Below, piece after piece: positions 32,547 through 44,445 of a DNA stretch of 64,000 nucleotides. Source of the DNA: Cellulomonas dongxiuzhuiae. Lineage in GTDB: Bacteria; Actinomycetota; Actinomycetes; Actinomycetales; Cellulomonadaceae. The DNA is taken from positions 3,224,001-3,288,000 of the forward strand of contig NZ_CP076023.1 of NCBI RefSeq assembly GCF_018623035.1, read 5' to 3'. The translations under genes and the position numbers were made by a program. The first letter of the stretch is position 1, and each line of letters starts with the position of its first letter. The notes under the pieces are model-generated. The model saw only the letters and a program-made list of their open reading frames with translations, was not told the origin of the DNA and searched no databases.

Positions 32547-34241
32547 TCAGACCCGCGCGGTGCGCCGGCGGGCGACCAGCACCAGCGCGGCACCCAGCAC
32601 GAGCCACCCGGCCACCGCAGCGGCCGCGCCCGGCAGGGACATGCCGGTCACGGCGAGATCCGGGGTGGCGGCGGCCGCACCGGCCGTGGGCCCCGTGGTG
32701 GGCGTCGGGGCGGCCGTCGGCGCGGCCGTGGCGGTGATCGTCGCCGTGGCCGTGGCGGGTAGCGTGTCGCTGTCACCGGCGGTGCTCGCCGTGACGACGC
32801 AGTCGCCCACGGCCGTGACGGACAGGAGCCCGTCGACCACCGTGCAGGAGCCCGTCGCCGTCAGCGTGACCGGCAGACCGTGCTGCGACGTCGCGACCGC
32901 GCGGACCTGGTCGCCGACCCGCAGGGCCGGCAGCTCGAGCGTGACGACGTCGCCGCGCCGCGCGACCTCGGCCGTGACCGTCCGGGAGGCCGGCTCGGTG
33001 TCACCGTCACCGGGGTGCGACGCCGTCAGCGAGCAGGTACCGGCGGAGACCGTACGGACCGTCGTCCCGTCGACGACGCACGCGCCGGCGGCGGTGTACG
33101 TGAGCGGCAGACCCAGGCTCGACGTCGCCGTGACCGCGACGGGCTCGTCGCCGTACGTCAGGTCGGCGGGCAGGGCGCCGAGCGTGATGGTGTGCGCGCG
33201 GCGGGCGGCCGTGACGTCGAGGGACCCGGTGGACGCGCCCACGGCGGCGGTGCCGGCGTAGCGCGCGGTGACCGTGGTGGTGCCACCGGGGGCGACGACG
33301 CCCTCGAGCAGCGCCGTGCCGTCGACGAGCGTCAGGGCGGGGTACGACGTGTCGCCGACGGTGACGTCGACGGTGCCCGCGGCCGGGCCGCGCGCTGTGG
33401 TCACGTCGACGCGGACGTCGAACGTCTCCCCGACGACGAGCTCGGCGGGGTCGGCCGTGACGGTCGTGGTCGTCGGGGCGACCGGGACCACGGTCACCGG
33501 CGCCGAGGTGTCGGACGGGCCGAACGCGTTGACCGCGACGACGCGGAACGCGTGGGACGCACCGTTCTCCAGGTTGCCGATCGTCGTCGACGTGGCCGGG
33601 TGCGGCTCTTCCGTCGAGGCGCAGACCGACTCCCCGATGCCGGGCGCGGTGCACAGCACGAGGTACTGCGTGACGCCCCCGCCGCCGGGCGGAGGCGACC
33701 ACGTCAGCGTCGCACTCTCGTCGCCGGCGGTCGCCACGAGGTCGGTGGGTGCCGACGGCAGGCGTGTCGCGAGGTGGAGCGACGCGGTCCCCGTCTCGCC
33801 CCGGGTGTACGAGCCCAGTCCGATGACGTACGTCCGGCCTGCCTCCAGCTCGACCGCCAGCGCGGCGTCGTAGTCGCTGGTGTCGTCGTTGCGAGCCACC
33901 TGGGTGCCGCCGACCCACACCTCGAGGGTGTTGTCCCACCCCGACGGCGCGATCGACAGGGCGCGGATGTGCACCTGCACGTCCTCGGCGGGCGTCCAGG
34001 AGTACCACGCGACGTTGGCCCACTCCCCGCTCTCGGCGGAGTCGGGGACGTTCTCGTTGGTCGCGGTGAAGGACGCGTCGAGCGAGGTGACCGGGAGCGG
34101 CACCGCCGTGGCCCACGAGGCACCCCCCTCGACCGGTGCCCCGTGGGCGACACCGGGGACCAGCGTCACGCCGAGGGCGAGGACGAGGACGAGGACAGCG
34201 CGCGCAGGACGGCGCCGCCGTCCGGTGGGGCGGATCGGCAT
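32547..34241 (-). CDS. Cell-wall-anchored protein with FnIII and Ig-like repeats
   Basis: A 564-aa surface protein. A signal peptide (ARAVLVLVLALGVTLVPGVAHGA) is followed by a beta-rich domain at about 40-165 (WYSWTPAEDVQVHIRAL, GRTYVIGLGSYTRGETG). A fibronectin type III repeat lies at about 165-265 (APTDLVATAGDESATLTW), then Ig-like or MBG-type repeats at about 270-500 with paired cysteines. The end has LAVTG, a hydrophobic helix and RRRTARV: a sortase signal of the LAxTG class E type. It would be linked to the peptidoglycan. The ATG at 34241 starts the signal peptide. It lies amid purine genes but has no obvious link to them. Confidence 0.85.
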   Translation of the reverse strand: MPIRPTGRRRRPARAVLVLVLALGVTLVPGVAHGAPVEGGASWATAVPLPVTSLDASFTATNENVPDSAESGEWANVAWYSWTPAEDVQVHIRALSIAPSGWDNTLEVWVGGTQVARNDDTSDYDAALAVELEAGRTYVIGLGSYTRGETGTASLHLATRLPSAPTDLVATAGDESATLTWSPPPGGGGVTQYLVLCTAPGIGESVCASTEEPHPATSTTIGNLENGASHAFRVVAVNAFGPSDTSAPVTVVPVAPTTTTVTADPAELVVGETFDVRVDVTTARGPAAGTVDVTVGDTSYPALTLVDGTALLEGVVAPGGTTTVTARYAGTAAVGASTGSLDVTAARRAHTITLGALPADLTYGDEPVAVTATSSLGLPLTYTAAGACVVDGTTVRTVSAGTCSLTASHPGDGDTEPASRTVTAEVARRGDVVTLELPALRVGDQVRAVATSQHGLPVTLTATGSCTVVDGLLSVTAVGDCVVTASTAGDSDTLPATATATITATAAPTAAPTPTTGPTAGAAAATPDLAVTGMSLPGAAAAVAGWLVLGAALVLVARRRTARV

Positions 34242-34368
34242 GTCAGCTCCGGGGGTGGTGGCGTAGGTCTCCGGAGCATGTCGCGGCCGCGCACCCCGTG
34301 GGGAGGGATGAATCTGCCGGCGCCCGCTTCCTCCCGGTACGTCGCAGCGCAGTGCACACCGCGGGGCG

Positions 34369-35661
34369 TCAGGCCTCGCTGACGGCCTGCGCGATGTCCG
34401 TCCGGTGCTGCGACCCCGCGAGGTTGACCTGGTCGACCGCGACGTACGCGGCACGCCGCGCCGCGGCCAGCGTCTCGCCGACGCCGACGACCGACAGCAC
34501 CCTGCCGCCGTCCGACACGAGCAGCGGGTCGTTCAGGGGGTTCTCCGGGTCGTCGCCCGTCGTCCGCACGGCCGTGCCGGCGTGCAGCACGTGGACGCCG
34601 GGCACCGTCTCGGCGGCGTCCAGGCCCGTGATCGGGTCGCCGGTCCGGACCTCGCCCGGGTAGCCGGCGGACGCGATGACGACGGTCACCGCGGCGTCGG
34701 CACGCCAGTGCAGCGGCTCGACCTGCGCGAGGCGTCCCTGCGCCGCGGCGAGCAGCACCTCGGCGAGCGGCGACGCCAGCCGCGCGAGCACGACCTGGGT
34801 CTCCGGGTCGCCGAACCGCGCGTTGAACTCCACGACGCGCAGGCCACGGCTCGTCAGCGCCAGGCCGCAGTACAGGACGCCGACGAAGGGGGTGCCGCGG
34901 CGCGCCATCTCGGCGACCGTCGGACGCGCGACGGTCTCGACGACCTCGTCGACGAGCCCCTCGGGCGCCCACGGCAGCGGCGAGTAGGCACCCATGCCGC
35001 CGGTGTTCGGGCCCTGGTCGCCGTCGAGGGCGCGCTTGAAGTCCTGCGCGGGTACGAGCGGGAGCACGTCGGTGCCGTCGCTCAGCACGAACAGGGAGAT
35101 CTCCGGGCCGTCGAGGTACTCCTCGACGACCACGCTGCCGCCCGCCTTGGCCAGGCACGCGGCCGCGTGCGCGAGCGCCGCCTCCCGGTCGTCCGTGACG
35201 ACGACGCCCTTGCCGGCGGCCAGGCCGTCCTCCTTGACGACGTACGGCGCCCCGAACGCGTCGAGCGCGGCGGCGACCTCCTCGAGCGTCGTCGCGACGC
35301 GGGCCGCGGCCGTCGGCACGCCGGCGGCGGCCATCACGTCCTTGGCGAACGACTTCGACCCCTCGAGCCGCGCGGCCTGCGCCGACGGCCCGAACGCCGG
35401 GATCCCGACCGCGCGCACCGCGTCGGCGACACCCGCGACGAGCGGCGCCTCGGGCCCCACGACGACCAGGTCGACGCCGAGCGACTGCGCGAGTGCCGCG
35501 ACGGCGGCACCGTCGAGGGGGTCGACCGCGTGCAGCGTCGCTCGCTGCGCGATCCCGGGGTTGCCCGGGGCCACGTGCACCCCGGTCACACCGGGGTCGA
35601 GCGAGAGCGTGCGGGCCAGGGCGTGCTCACGGGCACCGGTGCCGACGACGAGGATCTCCAC
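34369..35661 (-). CDS. purD: Phosphoribosylamine-glycine ligase
   Basis: A 430-aa ATP-grasp enzyme: VEILVVGTGAREHALA, HVAPGNPG, VGPEAPLVAGVAD, KDVMAAAGVPTA, VVKEDGLAAGKGVVV, DQGPNTGGMGAYSP and EFNARFGDPETQV. It makes GAR from phosphoribosylamine, glycine and ATP. The GTG at 35661 gives the conserved N-terminus; no strong Shine-Dalgarno is visible. Co-oriented with purA upstream, 51 bp away. Confidence 0.96.
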   Translation of the reverse strand: MEILVVGTGAREHALARTLSLDPGVTGVHVAPGNPGIAQRATLHAVDPLDGAAVAALAQSLGVDLVVVGPEAPLVAGVADAVRAVGIPAFGPSAQAARLEGSKSFAKDVMAAAGVPTAAARVATTLEEVAAALDAFGAPYVVKEDGLAAGKGVVVTDDREAALAHAAACLAKAGGSVVVEEYLDGPEISLFVLSDGTDVLPLVPAQDFKRALDGDQGPNTGGMGAYSPLPWAPEGLVDEVVETVARPTVAEMARRGTPFVGVLYCGLALTSRGLRVVEFNARFGDPETQVVLARLASPLAEVLLAAAQGRLAQVEPLHWRADAAVTVVIASAGYPGEVRTGDPITGLDAAETVPGVHVLHAGTAVRTTGDDPENPLNDPLLVSDGGRVLSVVGVGETLAAARRAAYVAVDQVNLAGSQHRTDIAQAVSEA

Positions 35662-35712
35662 GGCGCACGACCCTACCGGCCGCGCACGCGGCTGCCCGCG
35701 CACGTCCGCTGC

Positions 35713-37592
<1,880 letters not shown>

Positions 37593-37762
37593 CGCGCCAG
37601 TCTCGCACCGGCCCGCTGCGCCCGACGACGGGCGCACCCGGGCGAACCCCCGCGACCCGGACCTGCGGTCGCCACCGTGGAGCACCGCGGATAGAGTCGA
37701 ACGGTCGACCAGCACGCGTCCCCCGCCGCACCTCCCCCGGCCGGCTCGAGCACAGGACAGCC

Positions 37763-38128
37763 ATGATCGAGATCTCGACGTCCTCCACCACCACGACGCT
37801 GCTCGTCGCGGGCGACCTCGACCTCGCCGAGCGGGAGCAGTTCCCCGAGGTGACGGCCCGGGTCGTGGGGCTGCGCCGGCAGCTGCTCGTCATCGACATG
37901 TGCCGCGTGACCTTCATGGACTCCACGGGCGCCGCGTTCCTCATCTCGCTCGCCGACGCCGGACGCCGCCGCGGCGGCGCGACGGTCCTGCGGGGTGCGG
38001 CGGACCGCGACCTGTTCGTCCTGGAGATCTGCGGCGCGCTCGAGCTGTTCCGCATCGACGCGGACCACCACTGCGAGCTGGGCGCCGAGATCCCGAGCAG
38101 CCCCGAGGGCGCTCCCGCTCCTGCCTGA
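37763..38128 (+). CDS. STAS-domain anti-sigma factor antagonist
   Basis: A 121-aa STAS protein. The phosphorylatable serine is in VTFMDSTGAAFL (about Ser54), after the strand LLVIDMCRV. These proteins bind anti-sigma kinases when unphosphorylated. It converges with the SpoIIE/HATPase regulator gene, 30 bp apart, which could act on this protein as phosphatase or kinase. ATG at 37763. Only a weak CAGGACAG lies upstream. Confidence 0.87.
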   Translation: MIEISTSSTTTTLLVAGDLDLAEREQFPEVTARVVGLRRQLLVIDMCRVTFMDSTGAAFLISLADAGRRRGGATVLRGAADRDLFVLEICGALELFRIDADHHCELGAEIPSSPEGAPAPA

Positions 38129-38158
38129 CCTGCCGGCGCGTCCCTCGAGGGTCGGACG

Positions 38159-40279
38159 TCACGTCCGCCGGGACGGGGACGGCAGCGAGCCCGGGCGCAC
38201 CTTCGCCCACACGACCTTGCCGCCCCGCGAGTGCCGCCAGCCCCAGTCGGCGAGCCGCTCGACGATCTGCATCCCGAACCCGCCGACCCGCCCGGGGTGC
38301 CCGTCGGTCGTGACGGGTGGCGTCGGGTTGCCGTCCTCCACCTCGATGCGCAGGCCGTCACCGGTGTCGTACAGCTGCAGGGCGACGTGCCCCCAGCCGT
38401 GCAGCACCGCGTTCGCGACCAGCTCGGACACGATGAGCTCGGCGTTGGCCGCGTCCGGCATCTCCCACGCCTCGCACGTGCGCACCACCGCGTGCCGCGC
38501 CCGCCCGATCGACGCCGGCTCGCTCGGCAGCGCCCAGCGCCGACGCCGTGGGCTGACGGCACCCGCGAGGTGGTCGTCCACGCCCGGCACACGCAGCACG
38601 ACGACCGCGACGTCGTCCTCCGGGTGGTCGGCGAGCCGGGACAGCAGGTCTTCGCCGATGCCGGCCGCGTCCTGGGCGGTGATCCCCGCCGCGACCGCCT
38701 CGAGCACCGACAGGCCGTCGCGCAGGCTGCGGTCGCGGCGCTCGACGAGCCCGTCGGTGTAGAAGACGACGACGTCCCCGGGGACCAGCACGACCTCGTC
38801 CGTCGCCCGTCCGCCCGCCCCGAAGCCCACGAGCCGGCCGCCCGTCCCGCGCAGCTGCTCGGCGTGCCCGTCGCGCACCAGGAGCAGCGGCAGGTGGCCC
38901 GCTCGCGCGTACTGCAGCACCCACCCGCCCGCGCCGTCGCGCCGCAGCGCGGAGTAGACCATGCTCGCGGCGCGCGGGATCCGCATGCCGCCGAAGAGCT
39001 GGTCGACGCGGTCCAGCACGGGCCCGGGCGTCGTGATGTCGAAGGCGTAGGACCGCACGACCGACCGCAGCTGGCCCATCGTGGCGGCCGCCTCGACGTC
39101 ATGCCCCACGACGTCGCCGATGACGATGCTGACCGTCTCCGGGTCGATCTGCAGGACGTCGTACCAGTCGCCGCCGACCTGCGCGTCGTCGGCGTTGGGC
39201 GAGTAGTACGTCCACACGTCGAGACCGTCGACCTCGGCCTGCTCCGGCAGCATCGCGCGCTGCAGCGTCTCCGCCAGGCGGTGCTCGCGGTCGTACAGGC
39301 GGACGTTGTCGATGGACAGTCCCACGCGCCGCGCGACGAGCTCGACGACCGTGCGCTCCGACGGTCCCAGCGCGGCACGCCCGCCGCCGCCGTGGGGGCG
39401 CACCACGAGGAGGCCGACGGTGCGGCGCCGCCCGGGGACGGGCTGCACGAGGACGCGGTCGCCCGCGTCCGGCCCGTCGGCGGCGAGCCTGCCGGACAGC
39501 CACTGCGAGTAGGTGCCCTCGGGGTGGCCGGCGGTCAGGTCGAGCTCGACCAGACCGTCGCGCGCGCCGGACAGCAGCTGGCCCACCGGGTCCAGGGGGC
39601 AGCGCGACAGCAGGCGCCCCGACGGGCCGTGGTGCCGCACCGCACCGCCGTGGCCGGCCTCGAGGCCGTCGGCGGACCACAGCCCGTGGTCGTACAGGAA
39701 GAAGTGCGCCCGGTCGACGACCTGCGACTCCAGCAGGTTCGCGATCTCCCGCAGGCCGTGCGGCTCGTCGACGTCCATCAGCAGGTCGGAGACCCGGGCG
39801 ATGAGCGACAGGCTCTGCCGCTCGCGGTGCTGCTCGGCCACGAGCGCCGCGTGCTCGGCCGACGCGGTCAGCTCCGCCGTGAGGTCCTGCACTGCCACGA
39901 CGTACGTGCCGCCGGGCACGCCGAGCCCCGGCGGCACGGGTGAGACGTGCGCGACGCAGCGCACGTCGGCACCGTCCCGGCGCCGCAGGACCACGGGGTG
40001 CGTCGACGGGCCGCGCGACACCGCCCGCGCGGCGTCCGGGTCGGACGGCCGCACCCGCGGGTCGCCGAGCACGTCGACACCGACGAGGTCCTGCGGGGCG
40101 TGGCCGAGGGCCTGTGCGAGCGCGTCGTTGACCCACACGACGTACGCACCGGTCCGCGAGGCGTGCAGCAGCGCCATGGGCACCTGGGTGGCGCCGAGAG
40201 CCGCACCGAGCACCTGCCGCGACACCGCAAGGGGCGACGCAGGAGCACCTGCGGCCGGCGCGGGCGTAGGCTCGGGCAT
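38159..40279 (-). CDS. PAS-GAF-SpoIIE phosphatase-HATPase regulator
   Basis: A roughly 706-aa multidomain protein. PAS is at about 15-125 (GAYVVWVNDALAQALGH, GTYVVAVQDLTAEL) and GAF at about 140-310 (LSLIARVSDLLMDVDEP to VGLSIDNVRLYD). A PP2C-type SpoIIE domain at about 325-550 shows GGDWYDVLQID, IGDVVGHDVEAAATMGQL and FYTDGLVERRD. A C-terminal RsbW-like HATPase at about 580-700 shows ELIVSELVANAVLHG and GGFGMQIVERLADWGW. It combines a phosphatase for STAS proteins with an anti-sigma kinase domain. The start is uncertain: ATG at 40279 is given, with in-frame GTGs at 40306-40354. It lies between two STAS genes that are its likely partners. Confidence 0.88.
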   Translation of the reverse strand: MPEPTPAPAAGAPASPLAVSRQVLGAALGATQVPMALLHASRTGAYVVWVNDALAQALGHAPQDLVGVDVLGDPRVRPSDPDAARAVSRGPSTHPVVLRRRDGADVRCVAHVSPVPPGLGVPGGTYVVAVQDLTAELTASAEHAALVAEQHRERQSLSLIARVSDLLMDVDEPHGLREIANLLESQVVDRAHFFLYDHGLWSADGLEAGHGGAVRHHGPSGRLLSRCPLDPVGQLLSGARDGLVELDLTAGHPEGTYSQWLSGRLAADGPDAGDRVLVQPVPGRRRTVGLLVVRPHGGGGRAALGPSERTVVELVARRVGLSIDNVRLYDREHRLAETLQRAMLPEQAEVDGLDVWTYYSPNADDAQVGGDWYDVLQIDPETVSIVIGDVVGHDVEAAATMGQLRSVVRSYAFDITTPGPVLDRVDQLFGGMRIPRAASMVYSALRRDGAGGWVLQYARAGHLPLLLVRDGHAEQLRGTGGRLVGFGAGGRATDEVVLVPGDVVVFYTDGLVERRDRSLRDGLSVLEAVAAGITAQDAAGIGEDLLSRLADHPEDDVAVVVLRVPGVDDHLAGAVSPRRRRWALPSEPASIGRARHAVVRTCEAWEMPDAANAELIVSELVANAVLHGWGHVALQLYDTGDGLRIEVEDGNPTPPVTTDGHPGRVGGFGMQIVERLADWGWRHSRGGKVVWAKVRPGSLPSPSRRT

Positions 40280-40389
40280 CGGTTCGATGGCGTGGGAGTT
40301 GACCTCCACCACCTCCGATCGTCTAGCGTGCCGAACGACGGACGGCTCGACCACCCCGGTGAGCCCCGCCAGCGCCCGGAAGGAGCATC

Positions 40390-40806
40390 GTGCGAGACGT
40401 TAACAGTCCTTCCAGCGACCAGGACGCCGCCACGTCGGACTCGACCGAAGCGACGACCGTCGGGGAACCCGGCGCCGTGCAGGTCATCGTCGGTACGGAC
40501 CGCACCCGCATCGTCCTGTCGGGCGAGGTCGACGCCGACCTCGGACCGGAGCTGCAGGAGGCGACCGCCGAGGCGGAGCAGCGCGGTCTGCCCATCGAGG
40601 TCGACGCGCACCACGTGACGTTCATGGACTCCTCGGGCGTGGCCTTCCTGGCCCGGCTGTCCATCCGCAGCGAGCACCGGGTGCGCCTGCTGCGCGTACC
40701 GCCGACCGTGCGGTTCCTGCTCGAGGTCACCCGCATCGGCGAGCTGCTCGACGTCGTCGACGACGACGGCGCGGCGCCCTTCGAGCCGGTGGACTCCCCC
40801 GGCTGA
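40390..40806 (+). CDS. STAS-domain anti-sigma factor antagonist
   Basis: A 138-aa STAS protein with a 30-residue acidic Ser/Thr-rich lead. The phospho-acceptor is Ser81 in VTFMDSSGVAFL. The core RTRIVLSGEVDADLG and LPIEVDAHHV is typical of RsbV/SpoIIAA. It is divergent from the SpoIIE/HATPase gene, with which it probably forms a partner-switching pair. The GTG at 40390 follows AGGAG. A strong hairpin follows the stop. Confidence 0.9.
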   Translation: MRDVNSPSSDQDAATSDSTEATTVGEPGAVQVIVGTDRTRIVLSGEVDADLGPELQEATAEAEQRGLPIEVDAHHVTFMDSSGVAFLARLSIRSEHRVRLLRVPPTVRFLLEVTRIGELLDVVDDDGAAPFEPVDSPG

Positions 40807-40821
40807 GCCGGCGCACCGCCT

Positions 40822-40871
40822 GACGCCGACGGCCCCGGAACCCCCTTGCGGGGACCGGGGCCGTCGGCGTC
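40822..40871. terminator. Strong bidirectional terminator
   Basis: GACGCCGACGGCCCCGG (40822-40838) pairs perfectly with CCGGGGCCGTCGGCGTC (40855-40871), a 17-bp stem. A smaller CCCC/GGGG stem lies inside the loop. It sits between the convergent STAS and aldolase genes. Confidence 0.88.
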
Positions 40872-40884
40872 GGTCGTGCGGCGG

Positions 40885-41907
<1,023 letters not shown>

Positions 41908-41997
41908 CGCTGGTTCTCCTGGGTGCTCGGGGCGGGGTATCCCCTCGAGTCTGCCACCACCGGCCCCCGGACGTTCCGGGACGTCCACCGGGACCCG

Positions 41998-42657
41998 TCA
42001 GCCGTGCCGCACGAGCCACGTGTGCATGGCGATCGCGGCGGCCGCCCCCGCGTTGAGCGAGCGCGTGCTGCCGTGCTGGGTGATGTGCAGGACCACGTCG
42101 CACACCGCCTGGGCGCCCGCGGTCAGGCCCGTGGACTCCTGCCCGAGCAGCAGCACGCACCGCGGCGGCAGGACGTGGGTCTCGAGCGCCACCGAGCCCG
42201 GCACGTTGTCGATGCCGACGATCGGCAGGCGCGTGCCGTCCGGCCCGGCCCCGGCCGCCCACGTGGCGAGCGCGGCCGCGTCGGGATGGTGGTGGACGTG
42301 CAGGTACCGGTCGGTGACCATGGCGCCGCGGCGGTTCCAGCGGCGCCTGCCGACGACGTGCACGCCCGCGGCGTTGAAGGCGTTCGCCGTCCGCACGACC
42401 GACCCGATGTTCAGGTCGTGGGACCAGTTCTCGATGGCCACGTGGAACGGGTGCCGGCGCGTGTCGAGGTCCGCCACGATCGCCTCGACCGTCCAGTACC
42501 GGTAGGCGTCGACGACGTTGCGCCGGTCGCCGTGCGCCAGCAGCTCGGGGTCGTACCGCGGGTCGTCGGGCCACGCGTCGGGCCCGCCGGGCCAGGGCCC
42601 GACCCCGACGTCGTCCACCTGGTGCGCGCCCTGCGGGCCGCCGTTCTCGTCCGTCAC
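41998..42657 (-). CDS. SpoU/TrmH-family RNA methyltransferase
   Basis: A 219-aa SPOUT enzyme with the three SpoU motifs: motif 1 NIGSVVRTANAFNAAGVHVVG, motif 2 CVLLLGQESTGL and motif 3 STRSLNAGAAAAIAMH. It would methylate a ribose 2'-OH in tRNA or rRNA using SAM through the trefoil knot. The target nucleotide is not evident. An acidic Pro/Asp-rich lead of about 45 residues precedes the fold. The GTG at 42657 is used. Confidence 0.9.
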   Translation of the reverse strand: MTDENGGPQGAHQVDDVGVGPWPGGPDAWPDDPRYDPELLAHGDRRNVVDAYRYWTVEAIVADLDTRRHPFHVAIENWSHDLNIGSVVRTANAFNAAGVHVVGRRRWNRRGAMVTDRYLHVHHHPDAAALATWAAGAGPDGTRLPIVGIDNVPGSVALETHVLPPRCVLLLGQESTGLTAGAQAVCDVVLHITQHGSTRSLNAGAAAAIAMHTWLVRHG

Positions 42658-42720
42658 CCCCCGATCCTCCCCGACCGGGCGGCCCGCATCCTCCCGCCGG
42701 GTGCGCCTACCCTGGACCTC

Positions 42721-43584
42721 ATGCTGACGACGACGGTGCTCACCGCCGCCCTGACCGACGCGAGCCTGCCGCTGCTGGCGGGAGGCCCGCTACCTGCGCT
42801 GGGGCCGGACTTCCTCGACCCGGACCACCTGATCAGCTCGTTCGGGACCGCCGTGGTCGTCGGCGTCGTCGCCGTCGTCTTCATCGAGACGGGCCTGCTG
42901 TTCCCGTTCCTGCCGGGCGACTCCCTGCTGTTCACCGCCGGCGCCCTCGTCGCGCAGGACAAGTTCCCGGTCCACATCAACATCTACGTGCTCTGCCTCA
43001 TGCTGTTCGCCGCGGCGTTCCTCGGTGACCAGCTGGCGTACGTGATCGGCCGCCGGCTGGGCCCGAAGGTGTTCAGCCGCCCGGACTCGCGCTTCTTCAA
43101 GCAGAAGTACATCGACCAGACGTACGCGTACTTCGACAAGTACGGCGGCCGCACCATCATCGTGGCGCGCTTCGTGCCGTTCGTGCGGACGTACGCGCCC
43201 GTCGCGGCCGGCGTCGGCAAGATGAACTACCGGCACTTCGTGTCCTACAACGTCGTCGGTGCGCTCCTGTGGGGTGTCGGCGTGACGCTCCTGGGCTACT
43301 GGCTGGGGAATTTCACCTTCATCAAGAACAACATCGAGGCCCTGCTGATCCTCATCGTCGGCGTCTCGGTGCTGCCCGTCGCGCTCGAGCTCTGGCGCGC
43401 GCGCCGCAAGGAGAGCACCGGGGAGACGGTCGAGGGCCGCGACACCGACTACGACGAGCCCGCCGAGCGTGCCGCCGTCGAGCGCGAGGTCTTCGGTGCG
43501 GCGTCGACCGCGCCCGTCCCCGGCCAGGCGGGCACGCAGGTCGTCGAGGACGGTGGCGAACCGGAGCCGGAGCCGCAGCGATGA
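42721..43584 (+). CDS. DedA-family (VTT-domain) membrane protein
   Basis: A 287-aa membrane protein with the VTT/DedA core: FIETGLLFPFLPGDSLLFTAGAL, GDQLAYVIGRRLG, FFDKYGGRT-like segment (YFDKYGGRTIIVARFVPFVRTYAPVAAGVGKM read across residues 140-170) and a terminal helix. A roughly 60-residue acidic tail is cytoplasmic. DedA proteins are linked to lipid scrambling and membrane homeostasis. ATG at 42721. Its stop overlaps the HAD gene start (ATGA). Confidence 0.9.
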   Translation: MLTTTVLTAALTDASLPLLAGGPLPALGPDFLDPDHLISSFGTAVVVGVVAVVFIETGLLFPFLPGDSLLFTAGALVAQDKFPVHINIYVLCLMLFAAAFLGDQLAYVIGRRLGPKVFSRPDSRFFKQKYIDQTYAYFDKYGGRTIIVARFVPFVRTYAPVAAGVGKMNYRHFVSYNVVGALLWGVGVTLLGYWLGNFTFIKNNIEALLILIVGVSVLPVALELWRARRKESTGETVEGRDTDYDEPAERAAVEREVFGAASTAPVPGQAGTQVVEDGGEPEPEPQR

Positions 43585-44354
43585 CGCGGGAGATCCGGTC
43601 GTGGCTGTGCGACATGGACGGCGTCCTCGTGCACGAGGGGACGGCACTGCCCGGTGCGGCCGAGTTCATCGAGGCCCTCAAGGCCGCCGAGCGGCCCTTC
43701 CTCATCCTCACCAACAACTCGATCTTCACGCCGCGTGACCTGTGCGCACGCCTCGCCGCGACGGGGATCGACGTGCCCGAGCGGTCCATCTGGACGTCCG
43801 CGCTGGCCACGGCGCAGTTCCTCACGGACCAGATGCCCGGCGGGTCGGCGTACGTCATCGGCGAGGCCGGCCTGACGACCGCCCTGCACGAGGGCGGGTA
43901 CACCCTGACGGCCGCCCGCCCGGACTTCGTGGTCCTCGGCGAGACGCGCACGTACTCGTTCGAGGCGATCACCCAGGCAGTGCGCCTCATCCAGGGCGGC
44001 GCCCGCTTCATCGCCACGAACCCCGACGTCACCGGGCCCAGCGCCGAGGGCGACGTCCCGGCCACGGGCGCCGTCGCCGCCATGATCTCCGCCGCGACGG
44101 GCCGCAAGCCGTACTTCGTGGGCAAGCCCAACCCCATGATGATCCGCTCCGCGCTCAACCGGATCGACGCGCACTCCGAGACCACCGTCATGGTCGGCGA
44201 CCGCATGGACACCGACGTCGTCGCGGGCATCGAGGCGGGCCTGCGCACCTACCTCGTGCTGACGGGCTCGACGCGCGCCGCCGACGTCGAGCGCTTCCCG
44301 TTCCGCCCCACGGCGGTGCGTGACTCCGTGCAGGACCTCATCGAGCTCGTCTGA
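43581..44354 (+). CDS. HAD-superfamily subfamily IIA phosphatase (NagD-like)
   Basis: A 257-aa HAD-IIA phosphatase. Motif I is WLCDMDGVLVHEGTALPGA, motif II FLILTNNS, the C2 cap carries FIATNPDVTGPSAEG and GKPNPMMIR, and motif IV is MVGDRMDTDVVAGIEAG. NagD-like enzymes dephosphorylate nucleotides or sugar phosphates. The ATG at 43581 overlaps the DedA gene stop by 4 bp, so they are co-translated. Substrate unknown. Confidence 0.93.
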   Translation: MTREIRSWLCDMDGVLVHEGTALPGAAEFIEALKAAERPFLILTNNSIFTPRDLCARLAATGIDVPERSIWTSALATAQFLTDQMPGGSAYVIGEAGLTTALHEGGYTLTAARPDFVVLGETRTYSFEAITQAVRLIQGGARFIATNPDVTGPSAEGDVPATGAVAAMISAATGRKPYFVGKPNPMMIRSALNRIDAHSETTVMVGDRMDTDVVAGIEAGLRTYLVLTGSTRAADVERFPFRPTAVRDSVQDLIELV

Positions 44355-44445
44355 CCGACGCCCGGGGGCGGGTCGCCGCCGACCAACGGCGCGACGGGGC
44401 CGTACGTCCCGGTGATGCTCCGGCGGCACGGGAGACCCTGGGAGC

